The notes below the pieces were generated by a model. That model was given only the letters and a program-made list of their open reading frames with translations. It did not search any database and had not been told where the DNA came from. Of a stretch of 64,000 nucleotides of DNA, positions 17,123 to 25,767 are shown one piece after another. The DNA is from Trichormus_B sp936914905 (GTDB lineage Bacteria > Cyanobacteriota > Cyanobacteriia > Cyanobacteriales > Nostocaceae): the NCBI RefSeq assembly GCF_039871975.1, contig NZ_JBDPLL010000001.1. One strand, given 5' to 3'. The position numbers and the translations under genes were made by a program. Each line of letters starts with the position of its first letter. Position 1 is the stretch's first letter.

Positions 17123-18499
17123 TTAGTGTTTTTCCTTCGTTTTCTCAGTCAAATTTCGCAACATTTGAGAAATTTGTACGTTCAGAGAAATAGGATTCTT
17201 TAATCTTCGTATTTCTTCTGATAAACTAGCAACAGAAAACTCTGTCCGCTGACGAATTATTCTTAAACTCTCAGGTTTTTCTAATTGTTTACCCTCTTTC
17301 ATCACCAACTCTAATAAAGGTTTTTTGTCAGCATCATTTTCATCTAATAAACCTAATTTATCTGCTTGTAATTTATTTCCTCTAAAAGAACGAAATATTT
17401 GTTTACGTCCTGGATAGGTAAACTTGCTACTAGACATTTTCATCACTGGAATGCCATCAATATCTACTAATTTATAAACTCCATTAACAGGATAACCTGT
17501 AACTAATTTTGTTCCTAAACCATAACCATCAATTTCTGCACCTTCTATTTTGAGTCGCTGAATTTCCCATTCATCTAAATCACCACTCGCAAAAATTGAA
17601 ACTTCTGGTAGGAGCGATCGCACTGTTTTTGATAAACTAACCAAATCTCCAGAATCCAACCTCACCCCCGTTAATTTCATTTCCCCCGTTTTTACTTTCA
17701 GCGCCAACTTTTGAGCGGCAGCAACAGTATCATAGGTATCAATTAACAATGGAGCACCCGGGAAATATTGATGAAAGGCTGTAAAAGCTTGTTTTTCACT
17801 TCCTTCTAAAGCTGATAAAGCCATAACTAAAGCGTGTGCCATAGTACCACTTGGTTTTTGGTCTAGTTGTATCGCTGCTAACACATTAGACGTTGCATCT
17901 AAACCACTAGCTAAAGCTGCCCGTGCAGCCCATAAAGAAGCTTGGGGACTAAAAGCCCTGCGCGTACCAAATTCCAAAAGTGTTGCTTTTTCTCCCGCAA
18001 TATCACGTAATCTAGCTGCCTTTGTAGCAATTAAAGTTTGGTAATTAATAGTATTTAAAAGATAGGTTTCTACTAACTGTGCTTGCCATAAAGGCGCTTC
18101 CACCCGTAAAAAGGGCTCATTGGCAAATACCGCAGTTCCTTCTGGTACAGCCCATACATCCCCAGTAAAAGCCCCTTCAGCCAGTAATGACCAAAAACGC
18201 TCAGGTACATGGGTAAAAATTCCCGTCTCCTGCAAAGCAGCAATTTGCGCGGAATTAAAGCGGAATTTAGCCAAATATTCCAAAGCTTGCGCCAAACCCA
18301 TAGCTATTAAATAGCCAAAACCATTAGGTAAGCGTCTCACAAATAATTCAAAACTTGCCCGTTTTTGTTCTATCCCTTCACCTGTGTAACAAGCTGCCAT
18401 TGTTAGCTGGTAAAGGTCAGTCAGCAAGCTGTAATCTTCTTGACTGAGATTCAGTTCTGGGCTTTGGTAGCCATAGTTCACATCTATAAAAGTGGTCAT
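17123..18499 (-). CDS. pncB: Nicotinate phosphoribosyltransferase
   Basis: Converts nicotinate and PRPP to nicotinate mononucleotide (Preiss-Handler salvage). 458 residues, normal length. Visible motifs: LLTDLYQLTMAACY near the N-terminus, LLEFGTRRAFSPQASLWAARAA (substrate site, with the phosphorylatable-His region replaced by the cyanobacterial form), GTMAHALVMA, LLIDTYDT, GVRLDSGDL and IFASGDLDEW. It heads the minus-strand cluster pncB-nadD-nrtR-nadE. The product feeds NadD, so the four genes form a complete route from nicotinate to NAD with its own regulator. Confidence 0.95.
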   Translation of the reverse strand: MTTFIDVNYGYQSPELNLSQEDYSLLTDLYQLTMAACYTGEGIEQKRASFELFVRRLPNGFGYLIAMGLAQALEYLAKFRFNSAQIAALQETGIFTHVPERFWSLLAEGAFTGDVWAVPEGTAVFANEPFLRVEAPLWQAQLVETYLLNTINYQTLIATKAARLRDIAGEKATLLEFGTRRAFSPQASLWAARAALASGLDATSNVLAAIQLDQKPSGTMAHALVMALSALEGSEKQAFTAFHQYFPGAPLLIDTYDTVAAAQKLALKVKTGEMKLTGVRLDSGDLVSLSKTVRSLLPEVSIFASGDLDEWEIQRLKIEGAEIDGYGLGTKLVTGYPVNGVYKLVDIDGIPVMKMSSSKFTYPGRKQIFRSFRGNKLQADKLGLLDENDADKKPLLELVMKEGKQLEKPESLRIIRQRTEFSVASLSEEIRRLKNPISLNVQISQMLRNLTEKTKEKH

Positions 18500-18523
18500 A
18501 TAACTGCAAAATTGCTTATCTAT

Positions 18524-18541
18524 TTATAGTAGATACTACCA
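18524..18541 (-). promoter_or_regulatory. Candidate operator upstream of pncB
   Basis: Inverted repeat TAGTA-GA-TACTA (18527-18538), 28 bases upstream of the pncB start. Its position fits a repressor site for the NrtR-like regulator, but I do not know the cyanobacterial NrtR consensus well enough to claim a match. Confidence 0.3.
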
Positions 18542-18869
18542 TAACTAATGTCAAGTCTAAGAATAATTATGCTTTAAAGTATTGTAAATACAGGTGAATT
18601 AAGCGATAAACACCTATTATTATATATTTTTTTAATAGTAAAACAAATAATTAAGCGGTGGAAATGCCCTTTACTACAATGGCAGTTACAATTAGAATTA
18701 AAGGGAAAAGTTGGCAAATTCAAGAAAATAAAGTATTACGAATATATGTGAATAATCATTGCAGATAATATTAATATATTGCTAATATGAGCAAGTGTAT
18801 AGATATCAGCATTAAAGTAAAGTATAGATATGACAGATGGAAAGCATAAAAAAAGGGAGTCTAAATATT

Positions 18870-19022
18870 ATGGCTATCACTAAAATGCTTGCTAGTATGA
18901 CTCAATTTGTTTCTGAAGGCTTCATGCGAATTTTTAGCCCTACAGATGATGCCTATCCTGTAATTGGGTTCCAACCTTTTACTGGGGATCTTTATAAGAA
19001 AGGTAAAGCAGCATCTTGGTAG
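18870..19022 (+). CDS. Small conserved protein of 50 residues
   Basis: Starts at the ATG at 18870, preceded by AAGGGAG eleven bases upstream. Reads MAITKMLASMTQFVSEGF, then MRIFSPTDDAYPVIGFQPF and a basic end (LYKKGKAASW). The N-terminal half is an amphipathic helix rich in M and F; the second half holds a D-D-A-Y-P-V-I-G-x-Q-P-F block that looks conserved rather than random. I do not recognise a family. A good ribosome site and a strong terminator 65 bases downstream support a real, separately transcribed gene. 330 gene-free bases lie upstream. Confidence 0.6.
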   Translation: MAITKMLASMTQFVSEGFMRIFSPTDDAYPVIGFQPFTGDLYKKGKAASW

Positions 19023-19084
19023 ATTTTTATTTAAAAAAACTTCACAACTAAAAAAACTTCACAACTGTAGAAGTAATAACAATG

Positions 19085-19117
19085 AAGGCGTGAGATCAAA
19101 TTCCACGCCTTTTTCTT
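19085..19117 (+). terminator. Rho-independent terminator
   Basis: AAGGCGTG pairs with CACGCCTT (GGCGTG at 19087-19092 with CACGCC at 19104-19109), followed by TTTTTCTT. It ends the transcript of the 50-residue gene. Confidence 0.8.
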
Positions 19118-19206
19118 GATAAGGAAAGTAGATTAAATAAGGTGTAAGAGTGCCAATAAGATCTATACACAAGAAGGATAGATGGAGAACTGGTAGATGA
19201 TGAGCC

Positions 19207-19620
19207 GTGACCCTGGTGAAATTGAAGTTCAAATGCAACGAACGATAGTATAAGTCTTTGTCAGAGAAGGATAGCCGTATATGGTCGGCGATTGAAGCCC
19301 TAAAAGTAGGGTAGGGCAGCCAGGCATANNNNNNNNNNNNNNNNNNNNNNNNNNNNNNNNNNNNNNNNNNNNNNNNNNNNNNNNNNNNNNNNNNNNNNNN
19401 NNNNNNNNNNNNNNNNNNNNNNNNNNNNCAGACTGTAAAAGACCTCATGGCAACGGCAACCACCCGAACTGGACTCAAACTCTTGACTACTATTCTCTAT
19501 AACACCTATCAAACTGGCCGAAATGTGGCTGTTGACTTCAAATCAAATGTGAAGATTGTTGTTGATGAATTCTTGCCCCAATGGAATTACACCCCTAAAC
19601 CACAGTTACAGGTTATTTAA
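19207..19620 (+). pseudogene. ISAzo13-family transposase (broken, gap inside)
   Basis: Before the gap the plus strand reads LVKLKFKCNER, stop, YKSLSEKDSRIWSAIEALKVG, stop, GSQA: the N-terminus of an ISAzo13-family DDE transposase. After the gap it reads MATATTRTGLKLLTTILYNT, then TGRNVAVDFKSNVKIV and FLPQWNYTPKPQLQVI, the C-terminus, ending at 19620. A second copy on the minus strand at 32947-33289 shares the C-terminus almost exactly. The stops before the gap show it is inactive. The repeat itself probably caused the assembly gap. Confidence 0.8.
19329..19428. other. Assembly gap of 100 N inside an ISAzo13 copy
   Basis: Exactly 100 N. The flanks are the two ends of the same transposase gene, so most of the element is missing here. 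Confidence 0.99.
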
Positions 19621-19711
19621 TCCACTACCTTAAGAATAAGGTAACAGGAGAATCAGGGGGCAGGGTGCAGAGGAGAAAATTATCCTCTTTTCCCTACACC
19701 CTTACACCCTT

Positions 19712-19910
19712 AGAGGATGTTTGAAAAGTTTTAGGAGGTATAAATTGTCATTCTGAGCGCAATCAAATGGAGCCTATCCTGAAGGGATATTGCGTGAACG
19801 CAAAGCGTAGCGGAGGCTCTAGAATCTAGGTTTTGAGCGTGTACTGAGATGTTTTATTGCGCTCCGCTGCATTCAACATAACACAAGGACCGACTTTTCA
19901 AAAAACCTCT
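19712..19910. mobile_element. MITE, 199 bp, with 9-bp target duplication
   Basis: Ends are imperfect inverted repeats (AGAGGATGTTTGAAAAGT against the reverse complement of ACTTTTCAAAAAACCTCT). Both sides carry TACACCCTT (19703-19711 and 19911-19919). The right duplication overlaps the TAA stop of the LCP gene by two bases, so the element landed right at the 3' end of that gene. The interior holds GCGTGAACGCAAAGCG-type palindromes like those at 9540-9735. Confidence 0.75.
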
Positions 19911-19917
19911 TACACCC

Positions 19918-21333
19918 TTACCTACTATCGGCTTCAAAAGTTACCTTCTTTTCTAACCAATCTTTACCGACTTGGATGCTGATATCTGAACCAATATTTC
20001 CTGTGCTTTCTACTCGCACTTCGCCAAATCCTAAAGTATTACGAATTGATTCGGCGCTTTCACTGTCTCCTTGTTGGGCGACGACGTGGGTAATTTCCAG
20101 AGGTTCACCCCATGGTTTAGAGATAAAGATGTTGCGATATCCGGCTTTTTCCAAGGCTATAATTAGGGGGCGGATTTGAGAGCGATCGCCACCTGTGCTA
20201 TCTTGAATCGCTACTCGCAATGCACCAAGGTCTATTGTTTCGGTTTCTAATAATTCCGATTCTAAACCAAAATTCTGAACCATTAATTTGTTGATTGCTC
20301 GTTTCTGGGGTATCCAATAACTGGCATCATACTCACTTTTTTCACTAAAGCGTCCGGGCAACATCAACATCTGCATATTAGAACGATTAGTTCGTGAACC
20401 AAAACCAACTAACGCAACTAATTCTTCAACTGTTAAATTAGTGTCAATATTATCTTTAACTACATTCAAAATTTGGGGCAATTGCGTTAATTTTGAGGGA
20501 TTGAGAGTTTGTTCAATCAAAGAACGCAAGACCATTTGCTGACGCTGAATTCGTCCAATATCACCTAGTTCATCATGGCGAAAACGCAGCAACTGTAAGG
20601 CTTGTTCACCTTTAAGATGCTGTTTGCCTGCCTTTAAATTAATATATAAATGCTGTGAATCATCCTGATATTTCATATCTTTGGGGACGTAAACTGTTAC
20701 CCCACCTAAAGCATCTATCAGCTTGGCAACCCCCAGGATATTAATGCGGACATAACGATCAATTCCCACTCCACCCAAGAGATTACTGACGGCTTTAGCA
20801 GTTAAAGCTGGTCCACCATCCACATTGGCAGCGTTAATTTTTTTGGTACCAAACCCTTCTATTTCTGCACGAGTATCTCTAGGAATAGAAAGCATGACAA
20901 TTTTTTTCGTCTCTGGATCAAATTTGATTAAGAGCATCACGTCAGAGAGACCATCAAAAGAATTGATCTGGGGTAGATATTTAAGTTCTTTGGTATCACT
21001 GGGTGGGTTTTGAACATCTGGTGGCAGTACACTCATGCCCATAAGTAAGATATTGACTGGGCGAGTTAATTGGGAAAATTGCAATCCATTTCCCGAAATG
21101 CGATCGCCATCAAAAACTGCTGCATCCTTGGCACTCAACTGCTCTTGCTGCAAAGGTGTACTGTCCCAAGAAACTGCCAACAAAGCTCCCGCCATACCTG
21201 AAACCATTGCAATCCCACCCATACCTACCACAAACCATAGCCAACGCCCTGATTTTGACTTACGACAGGTTTTACTTCTGGTTTTGGCTTTTGCTGATTT
21301 ATTATTTTCTGCTGATGTTCTTTGACTAGTCAC
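19918..21333 (-). CDS. LytR-CpsA-Psr (LCP) family protein
   Basis: LCP proteins attach lipid-linked glycopolymers to peptidoglycan on the outer face of the plasma membrane. About 471 residues from a GTG at 21333 with GAGGAAA upstream; a TTG at 21381 would add 16. Domains: a basic cytoplasmic N-terminus (KAKTRSKTCRKSKSGR), one TM helix (WLWFVVGMGGIAMVSGMAGALL), the LCP domain (about 95-300) with the Arg/Asp residues in LSIPRDTRAEIEGFG, KINAANVDGGP and RFRHDELGDIGRIQRQQ, and a C-terminal LytR_C-type domain. In cyanobacteria the target polymer is not established. Confidence 0.9.
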   Translation of the reverse strand: MTSQRTSAENNKSAKAKTRSKTCRKSKSGRWLWFVVGMGGIAMVSGMAGALLAVSWDSTPLQQEQLSAKDAAVFDGDRISGNGLQFSQLTRPVNILLMGMSVLPPDVQNPPSDTKELKYLPQINSFDGLSDVMLLIKFDPETKKIVMLSIPRDTRAEIEGFGTKKINAANVDGGPALTAKAVSNLLGGVGIDRYVRINILGVAKLIDALGGVTVYVPKDMKYQDDSQHLYINLKAGKQHLKGEQALQLLRFRHDELGDIGRIQRQQMVLRSLIEQTLNPSKLTQLPQILNVVKDNIDTNLTVEELVALVGFGSRTNRSNMQMLMLPGRFSEKSEYDASYWIPQKRAINKLMVQNFGLESELLETETIDLGALRVAIQDSTGGDRSQIRPLIIALEKAGYRNIFISKPWGEPLEITHVVAQQGDSESAESIRNTLGFGEVRVESTGNIGSDISIQVGKDWLEKKVTFEADSR

Positions 21334-21619
21334 AAATTTCCTCACACTGACTGATACAATATCGTAAATTTGCCGAATCAATATATGTAGATAAACCAGA
21401 CTATAATAGATAAATCTTAATTAATAGTGCTGATTTTTTATGATCTTGGGAACTACAAGACCTTTAGCCGGATTTCGATTTATCTGTTGACAATCCGGAG
21501 AGGTTTCTGGAAGTACGGCAATAATAAACCAGATTTGATCATATTGCTTATGCATTAACTCTAAAGTTGTGTATCAGCAATGAACATCTTAACGGGCTAA
21601 TCACTTAAAAAATGAAGAT

Positions 21620-22006
21620 TTAATATTGACGCAGTATGCGTTCGGCAAAACTGCTCAATCCTGGTAAACGGTAAGACTTTCCTTGGATAACACGGAAAAT
21701 TAGCCAAATGCTCACCAAAAAGTAACCAGATGTGAAAAAACTGTTAAGAATCAACAAACGGATTGCCAAAAAATCGGAAGTAGCCGCCCCAGATGATAAC
21801 AAAAAGTATCCCAAAATCCATGTAAAACACAAGGTAATGGACAGACGACTTACTGCCAGTTGTTCCCGGCTACCTTGACGGCGATAGAGAGTCCAGAGGG
21901 AAGGGAAAAAGCCGAACACGGGAATTAAGTATAAAAGCAAAAGTTTGTTAGAGGTAGCTGTGTCTTGAGGATGTGGGTAATTGTCCATTGGTGGTAGATT
22001 GTGCAT
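21620..22006 (-). CDS. Small multi-pass membrane protein
   Basis: 128 residues with about three hydrophobic segments: LLLLYLIPVFGFFPSLWTLY, LSITLCFTWILGYFLL and LLILNSFFTSGYFLVSIWLIF. The first loop is basic (RRQGSREQLAVSR). I recognise no family. The ATG at 22006 is used; one at 21988 is possible. It stands alone and is divergent from the AI-2E-type transporter gene, sharing a 117-base intergenic promoter region. Confidence 0.7.
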   Translation of the reverse strand: MHNLPPMDNYPHPQDTATSNKLLLLYLIPVFGFFPSLWTLYRRQGSREQLAVSRLSITLCFTWILGYFLLSSGAATSDFLAIRLLILNSFFTSGYFLVSIWLIFRVIQGKSYRLPGLSSFAERILRQY

Positions 22007-22123
22007 GTGGTGGGTCTACTTATAAACTAGAGGAATGAAAAATACTCATAATAGTTAGAGATAATAGTCTGTAAAGAAGAATTTAACTGAGTTCTATTTA
22101 GTTTTATCCCCAATCATCTGAAA

Positions 22124-23296
22124 ATGCAGACACGCAAGCTACTCGACTGGTGGCAAACACTTACACCAATAGCGCGAATCGGGGCGATCACGCTATTCGC
22201 TCCTCTATTAGTTCTCAATGGATGGGCTATCTCGGCAATTTTCAATTATTTTCACTCTTTGATAGCTATTTTAGTCGGAGCCTCAGTTCTAGCCTTTCTC
22301 CTCAACTACCCAGTTAGTTGGATGGAAAGGCGCGGTGCTAGGCGAGAACAAGTTGCTATCTTAGTATTTTTATTAGCTTTGTCCATTTTATTGGCGCTGG
22401 GTGTCACCCTCTTTCCTCTAGCCCTTACCCAAGCCCAACAACTTGTAGCCCGGTTACCAGAGTTGATTGACTCCGGGCGATCGCAGTTAATGATTTTAAA
22501 CGAAAAAGCCGAAAGCATGGGCTTACCAATTAATCTTGATGCGATCGTGGTCCAAATTAACGATCGCGTCAAGGGACAATTACAAGCTATAGCTGGACAA
22601 GTTTTAAATCTAGCAGTTGTCACTGTCACCAGCTTGTTAGACTTTCTGTTGATAATGGTGTTAACCTTTTATCTATTGCAACATGGTGGTGAACTCTGGG
22701 AAAGTTTAGTAGAATGGCTACCCACAAGATTTCGTGAACCCTTTTCTAGAACAGTACGCCTCAGTTTCCAAAACTTCTTCATCAGCCAATTAATACTATC
22801 TATCTGTATGGCATCTGCCCTTATACCCAGCTTTTTGTGGTTAAAAGTGCCTTATGGGTTATTGTTTGGCTTAACCATCGGTATTATGGCTCTTATCCCC
22901 TTTGGTGGTTCTGTGGGTATTGCTGCCACAACTTTATTAGTATCCCTCCAAGATGTTTGGATGGGAGCTAGAGTCTTAGCCGCAGCCGTCATAGTCCAAC
23001 AAATTTTAGAAAACTTAATTGCACCCCGAATTTTAGGGAGTTTTACGGGGTTAAATCCCGTTTGGGTGCTAATTTCCGTCTTAACAGGAGCGAGAATAGG
23101 CGGACTTTTGGGTGTAATCGTAGCGGTTCCCTGCGCTGTTGTCATTAAAACAATAATTAGCGCTATCCGTCCTCTAGTAATTCGTCATGATCCCGAAGAA
23201 TCTTCATCAGGAGAAATAGTTGCACCCATGACACCAGGAGAATCTGGAAAAGCTGAAGTGAAAAATTCCCTTAGTGTTTCTGATAACTTAGCTTGA
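22124..23296 (+). CDS. AI-2E family transporter (PerM/TqsA-like)
   Basis: 390 residues, polytopic. Hydrophobic pairs near the N-terminus (IGAITLFAPLLVLNGWAISAIF, LIAILVGASVLAFLLNYPV), then the periplasmic stretch with LVARLPELIDSGRSQ, then a C-terminal block of TM helices with the family signature PYGLLFGLTIGIMALIPFGGS and the conserved QQILENLIAPRILGSFTGLNP and GGLLGVIVAVP. The family includes permeases proposed to export autoinducer-2 or to exchange ions; the substrate here is unknown. The start is the ATG at 22124. A hydrophilic C-terminal tail follows. Confidence 0.88.
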   Translation: MQTRKLLDWWQTLTPIARIGAITLFAPLLVLNGWAISAIFNYFHSLIAILVGASVLAFLLNYPVSWMERRGARREQVAILVFLLALSILLALGVTLFPLALTQAQQLVARLPELIDSGRSQLMILNEKAESMGLPINLDAIVVQINDRVKGQLQAIAGQVLNLAVVTVTSLLDFLLIMVLTFYLLQHGGELWESLVEWLPTRFREPFSRTVRLSFQNFFISQLILSICMASALIPSFLWLKVPYGLLFGLTIGIMALIPFGGSVGIAATTLLVSLQDVWMGARVLAAAVIVQQILENLIAPRILGSFTGLNPVWVLISVLTGARIGGLLGVIVAVPCAVVIKTIISAIRPLVIRHDPEESSSGEIVAPMTPGESGKAEVKNSLSVSDNLA

Positions 23297-23368
23297 AAAT
23301 TTTGGATTTTGGATGCAACTATCTACAATTTAAAATTACAAATCCAAAGTTGAAGAGACAAGCGAATT

Positions 23369-23578
23369 TTAGACGTTGTTTTTTGGAAGTCCCTTAGATT
23401 CACAACTAAGTAGAGGAGATTTAGTCATATAATTGTTATTATTAGCAATTTGCGAACATCCAAACACACTTAACATAACAAGACTAGCTGCGGCTAAAAC
23501 GTAGCGTCTACCCAAACTCACTCCGTACCGTCTCTGTAAGAAATTTTCTTGCGCAGCACTAAATTTGTATACGTTCAT
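23369..23578 (-). CDS. Small putative lipoprotein
   Basis: 69 residues. A basic N-terminal region (RRYGVSLGRRY) leads into a hydrophobic run, LAAASLVMLSVFGC, that ends in a cysteine followed by SQ, matching a lipobox. The hydrophilic tail is only about 27 residues. The basic part before the hydrophobic run is long for a lipoprotein signal, so a plain membrane peptide is possible. No family recognised. Convergent with the transporter gene. Confidence 0.5.
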   Translation of the reverse strand: MNVYKFSAAQENFLQRRYGVSLGRRYVLAAASLVMLSVFGCSQIANNNNYMTKSPLLSCESKGLPKNNV

Positions 23579-23806
23579 CTATTACCTCATTCGTTGTTTT
23601 AGCTATCCATCAAATTAGACGCTGAGTATGTGTCAGATGTTCACTATCGCATTTACCAGCACAAAAACAGTTGACCGTTACAGTTTTGGTAACAGATAAT
23701 GAACCACATCCTAATTTTGGTTTCGTGTGCTTGCGCATTTCTACAGAACACTACACGAACAAGATTTCCTAAAACTAAACGCAAAAAAATCTATTAATTT
23801 ACTTAA

Positions 23807-23896
23807 GATAGTGAAGAAAAAGCCCGTAGATTATCAGAAATGTTAAAAAAGTTAGGACTAGATCCTGAAAGTTTGATGTATAAAATTGGAATATAA
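23807..23896 (+). pseudogene. Uma2-type ORF, C-terminal fragment
   Basis: Reads SEEKARRLSEMLKKLGLDPE and ends at 23896. The A-x-x-L-x-x-x-L-x-x-L-G-x-x-P-E pattern is the usual C-terminal helix of cyanobacterial Uma2 (DUF820) proteins. The body of the gene is absent. The rest of 23579-24043 holds only repeats, such as ACGGCACGCTACGCGAACAG and a GACTCCTGACTCCTGA tract. Confidence 0.4.
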
Positions 23897-24043
23897 AATC
23901 TTAAATATTCAGCTAATGCCTAACGGCACGCTACGCGAACAGCCATCAGCAGTAAGCTTTTTCAGGCTAACACCGAAAATCCCTATTTGATAATTAACCA
24001 ATTTCTCAAACATTCTGACTCCTGACTCCTGAATTATTACCAT

Positions 24044-25633
24044 CTAATTTACAGCCACAGTCCACCAAGCTAAAGAATATGCTTGAGTTGGTTCATTGAC
24101 TTGTTCTTTAAACCGGACCCGAATTTTATAATTACCATTAGCAGGAATAGGACAGAAAATATGCTCTACATTATCTATTTCACTCAGAGAAGAACAAGTA
24201 GCAACTTCAGTTGTGAGATCGTCTACTTTGACTAGATCAAGGTCGAGATTATTTAATCTCTTATCTATAAAACTTTCATTCACATCATATTCCTGATTTT
24301 TATTTTTATCTTCTAATTCCACCAATCTGTCCCAAGTTAAGGTAATAGCTACAAAACTATTGTGTTTTAACGGTTTAGCTAAAGTATATTCCACAGATGA
24401 TGCAGTATTAATAGTATTGTAATCCCAACCAATTGCCGGGATAGAAGTTGCAGGTTGCCATTGACCAGGAAGAAATTGTTGATAAGCACGAAAAGCATTT
24501 AAATGACCTATCCCCATTTGATCATCAAGGGGAATTTTTGCATATTTGTAAGCATCAGAAGCAAACCAATCTCGATTTTGTTTATCAACTAAAGTCCTAG
24601 TCATACCCAACCATAAACCATCACCTCTATCTTGAATTTTATCAGCTGAATTTAATAATACAGCTTTCATAACTTGATGATTTCGAGCATCAATAGTCCA
24701 ATTTGGTTGTTTAATTCGTAATTGTCGGTCAGCAAATTCTTGTAATAAAGCCACAGTCGCTGTAACATGAGGTGCTGCAAAACTCGAACCTGTAGATTTA
24801 TTCAACTTGCCATCAGGATTAAGTAAAGGAATATTACTACCGGGAGCAACTAAACTGATTGATCTGCGTCCACCAATATTAAATTCCTTACCAACTAAGC
24901 GATTACCCACTCCTTGATTATTACCTGCTAGATTAGAAACATGAACTTTATTGAAAATCCCTGCTCTTAGGGATGAAAAAGCCACGTTAATTCCGTTAAA
25001 ATTATCTGTAGGAATGGGAATCCCTCCTTTGCCTTGGTTACCTGCGATCGCATACACCACATCATGAACCCGACTCGACCAGTCAATACACAAAGTTAGT
25101 AAAGCTTGACCATCCAAAACAGCCTCTGGTCTGGGGTCACGGTTCAAAGGTTCACCAAAACTAAAGTTAATAGCGCGAACATCACCGCTATTTTGTAAAG
25201 CTATATGTTGTGTTGATAAACACTCTTCCGGTTGACCCATATTTTTAGTAGAACCCACAGCAGAAGAATATAGCCTTGCATCTGGTGCAACTCCCGGCCA
25301 AGCTTTATCTTGACTTACCATCACTGCAGCTACATTATAAGCATGGGGATCAACACCACTATTTGACTTAGCTAGTGTAGTGCCGAAAAAAACAGCTACA
25401 GGAGAAATCGCACGATTTTTAGACACGGCTTTATCCAAGCCAAACATACCAGGACGACCAATTTCTACTTGACCGATGGCGATTTTGCTACCAGTTAAAT
25501 TGTAAGGAGGTTGATGTAATTTCAGCACATCAATACCACCGCTTCCTAGAGAACTGCCAAACTGCACAGATGCCAATACTGGCACAGTCAAACAGGAAAC
25601 ACCCAAACCGCAAATTATCCAGATTTTGTTCAT
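24044..25633 (-). CDS. Subtilisin-like (S8 family) serine peptidase, secreted
   Basis: 529 residues with a Sec signal peptide (about 1-22, IWIICGLGVSCLTVPVLASV). The serine site is clear: STGSSFAAPHVTATVALL, matching G-T-S-x-A-x-P. The oxyanion Asn lies in VYAIAGNQGKGG. The histidine site is probably DPHAYNVAAVMVS (H-x-x-x-V-A). The usual catalytic Asp motif (D-T/S-G) is not obvious; the equivalent strand reads IAIGQVEIGRPG, with Glu. It may therefore be a diverged or inactive peptidase. The C-terminal 150 residues look like a beta-sandwich with an acidic D-K-N-K-N-Q-E-Y-D loop. No operon partner. Confidence 0.82.
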   Translation of the reverse strand: MNKIWIICGLGVSCLTVPVLASVQFGSSLGSGGIDVLKLHQPPYNLTGSKIAIGQVEIGRPGMFGLDKAVSKNRAISPVAVFFGTTLAKSNSGVDPHAYNVAAVMVSQDKAWPGVAPDARLYSSAVGSTKNMGQPEECLSTQHIALQNSGDVRAINFSFGEPLNRDPRPEAVLDGQALLTLCIDWSSRVHDVVYAIAGNQGKGGIPIPTDNFNGINVAFSSLRAGIFNKVHVSNLAGNNQGVGNRLVGKEFNIGGRRSISLVAPGSNIPLLNPDGKLNKSTGSSFAAPHVTATVALLQEFADRQLRIKQPNWTIDARNHQVMKAVLLNSADKIQDRGDGLWLGMTRTLVDKQNRDWFASDAYKYAKIPLDDQMGIGHLNAFRAYQQFLPGQWQPATSIPAIGWDYNTINTASSVEYTLAKPLKHNSFVAITLTWDRLVELEDKNKNQEYDVNESFIDKRLNNLDLDLVKVDDLTTEVATCSSLSEIDNVEHIFCPIPANGNYKIRVRFKEQVNEPTQAYSLAWWTVAVN

Positions 25634-25767
25634 AGTCAGTTTTTAGGCAAGAGGCAAAAGAAGGAGTTTTATAGAGAATTTTGAATTTTACAATTTGAAA
25701 TTAGAATAGATTTCTCCATATTTTGTTACAATGCTTACAGACGAGGACGCTTAATAACCCACTAGCC

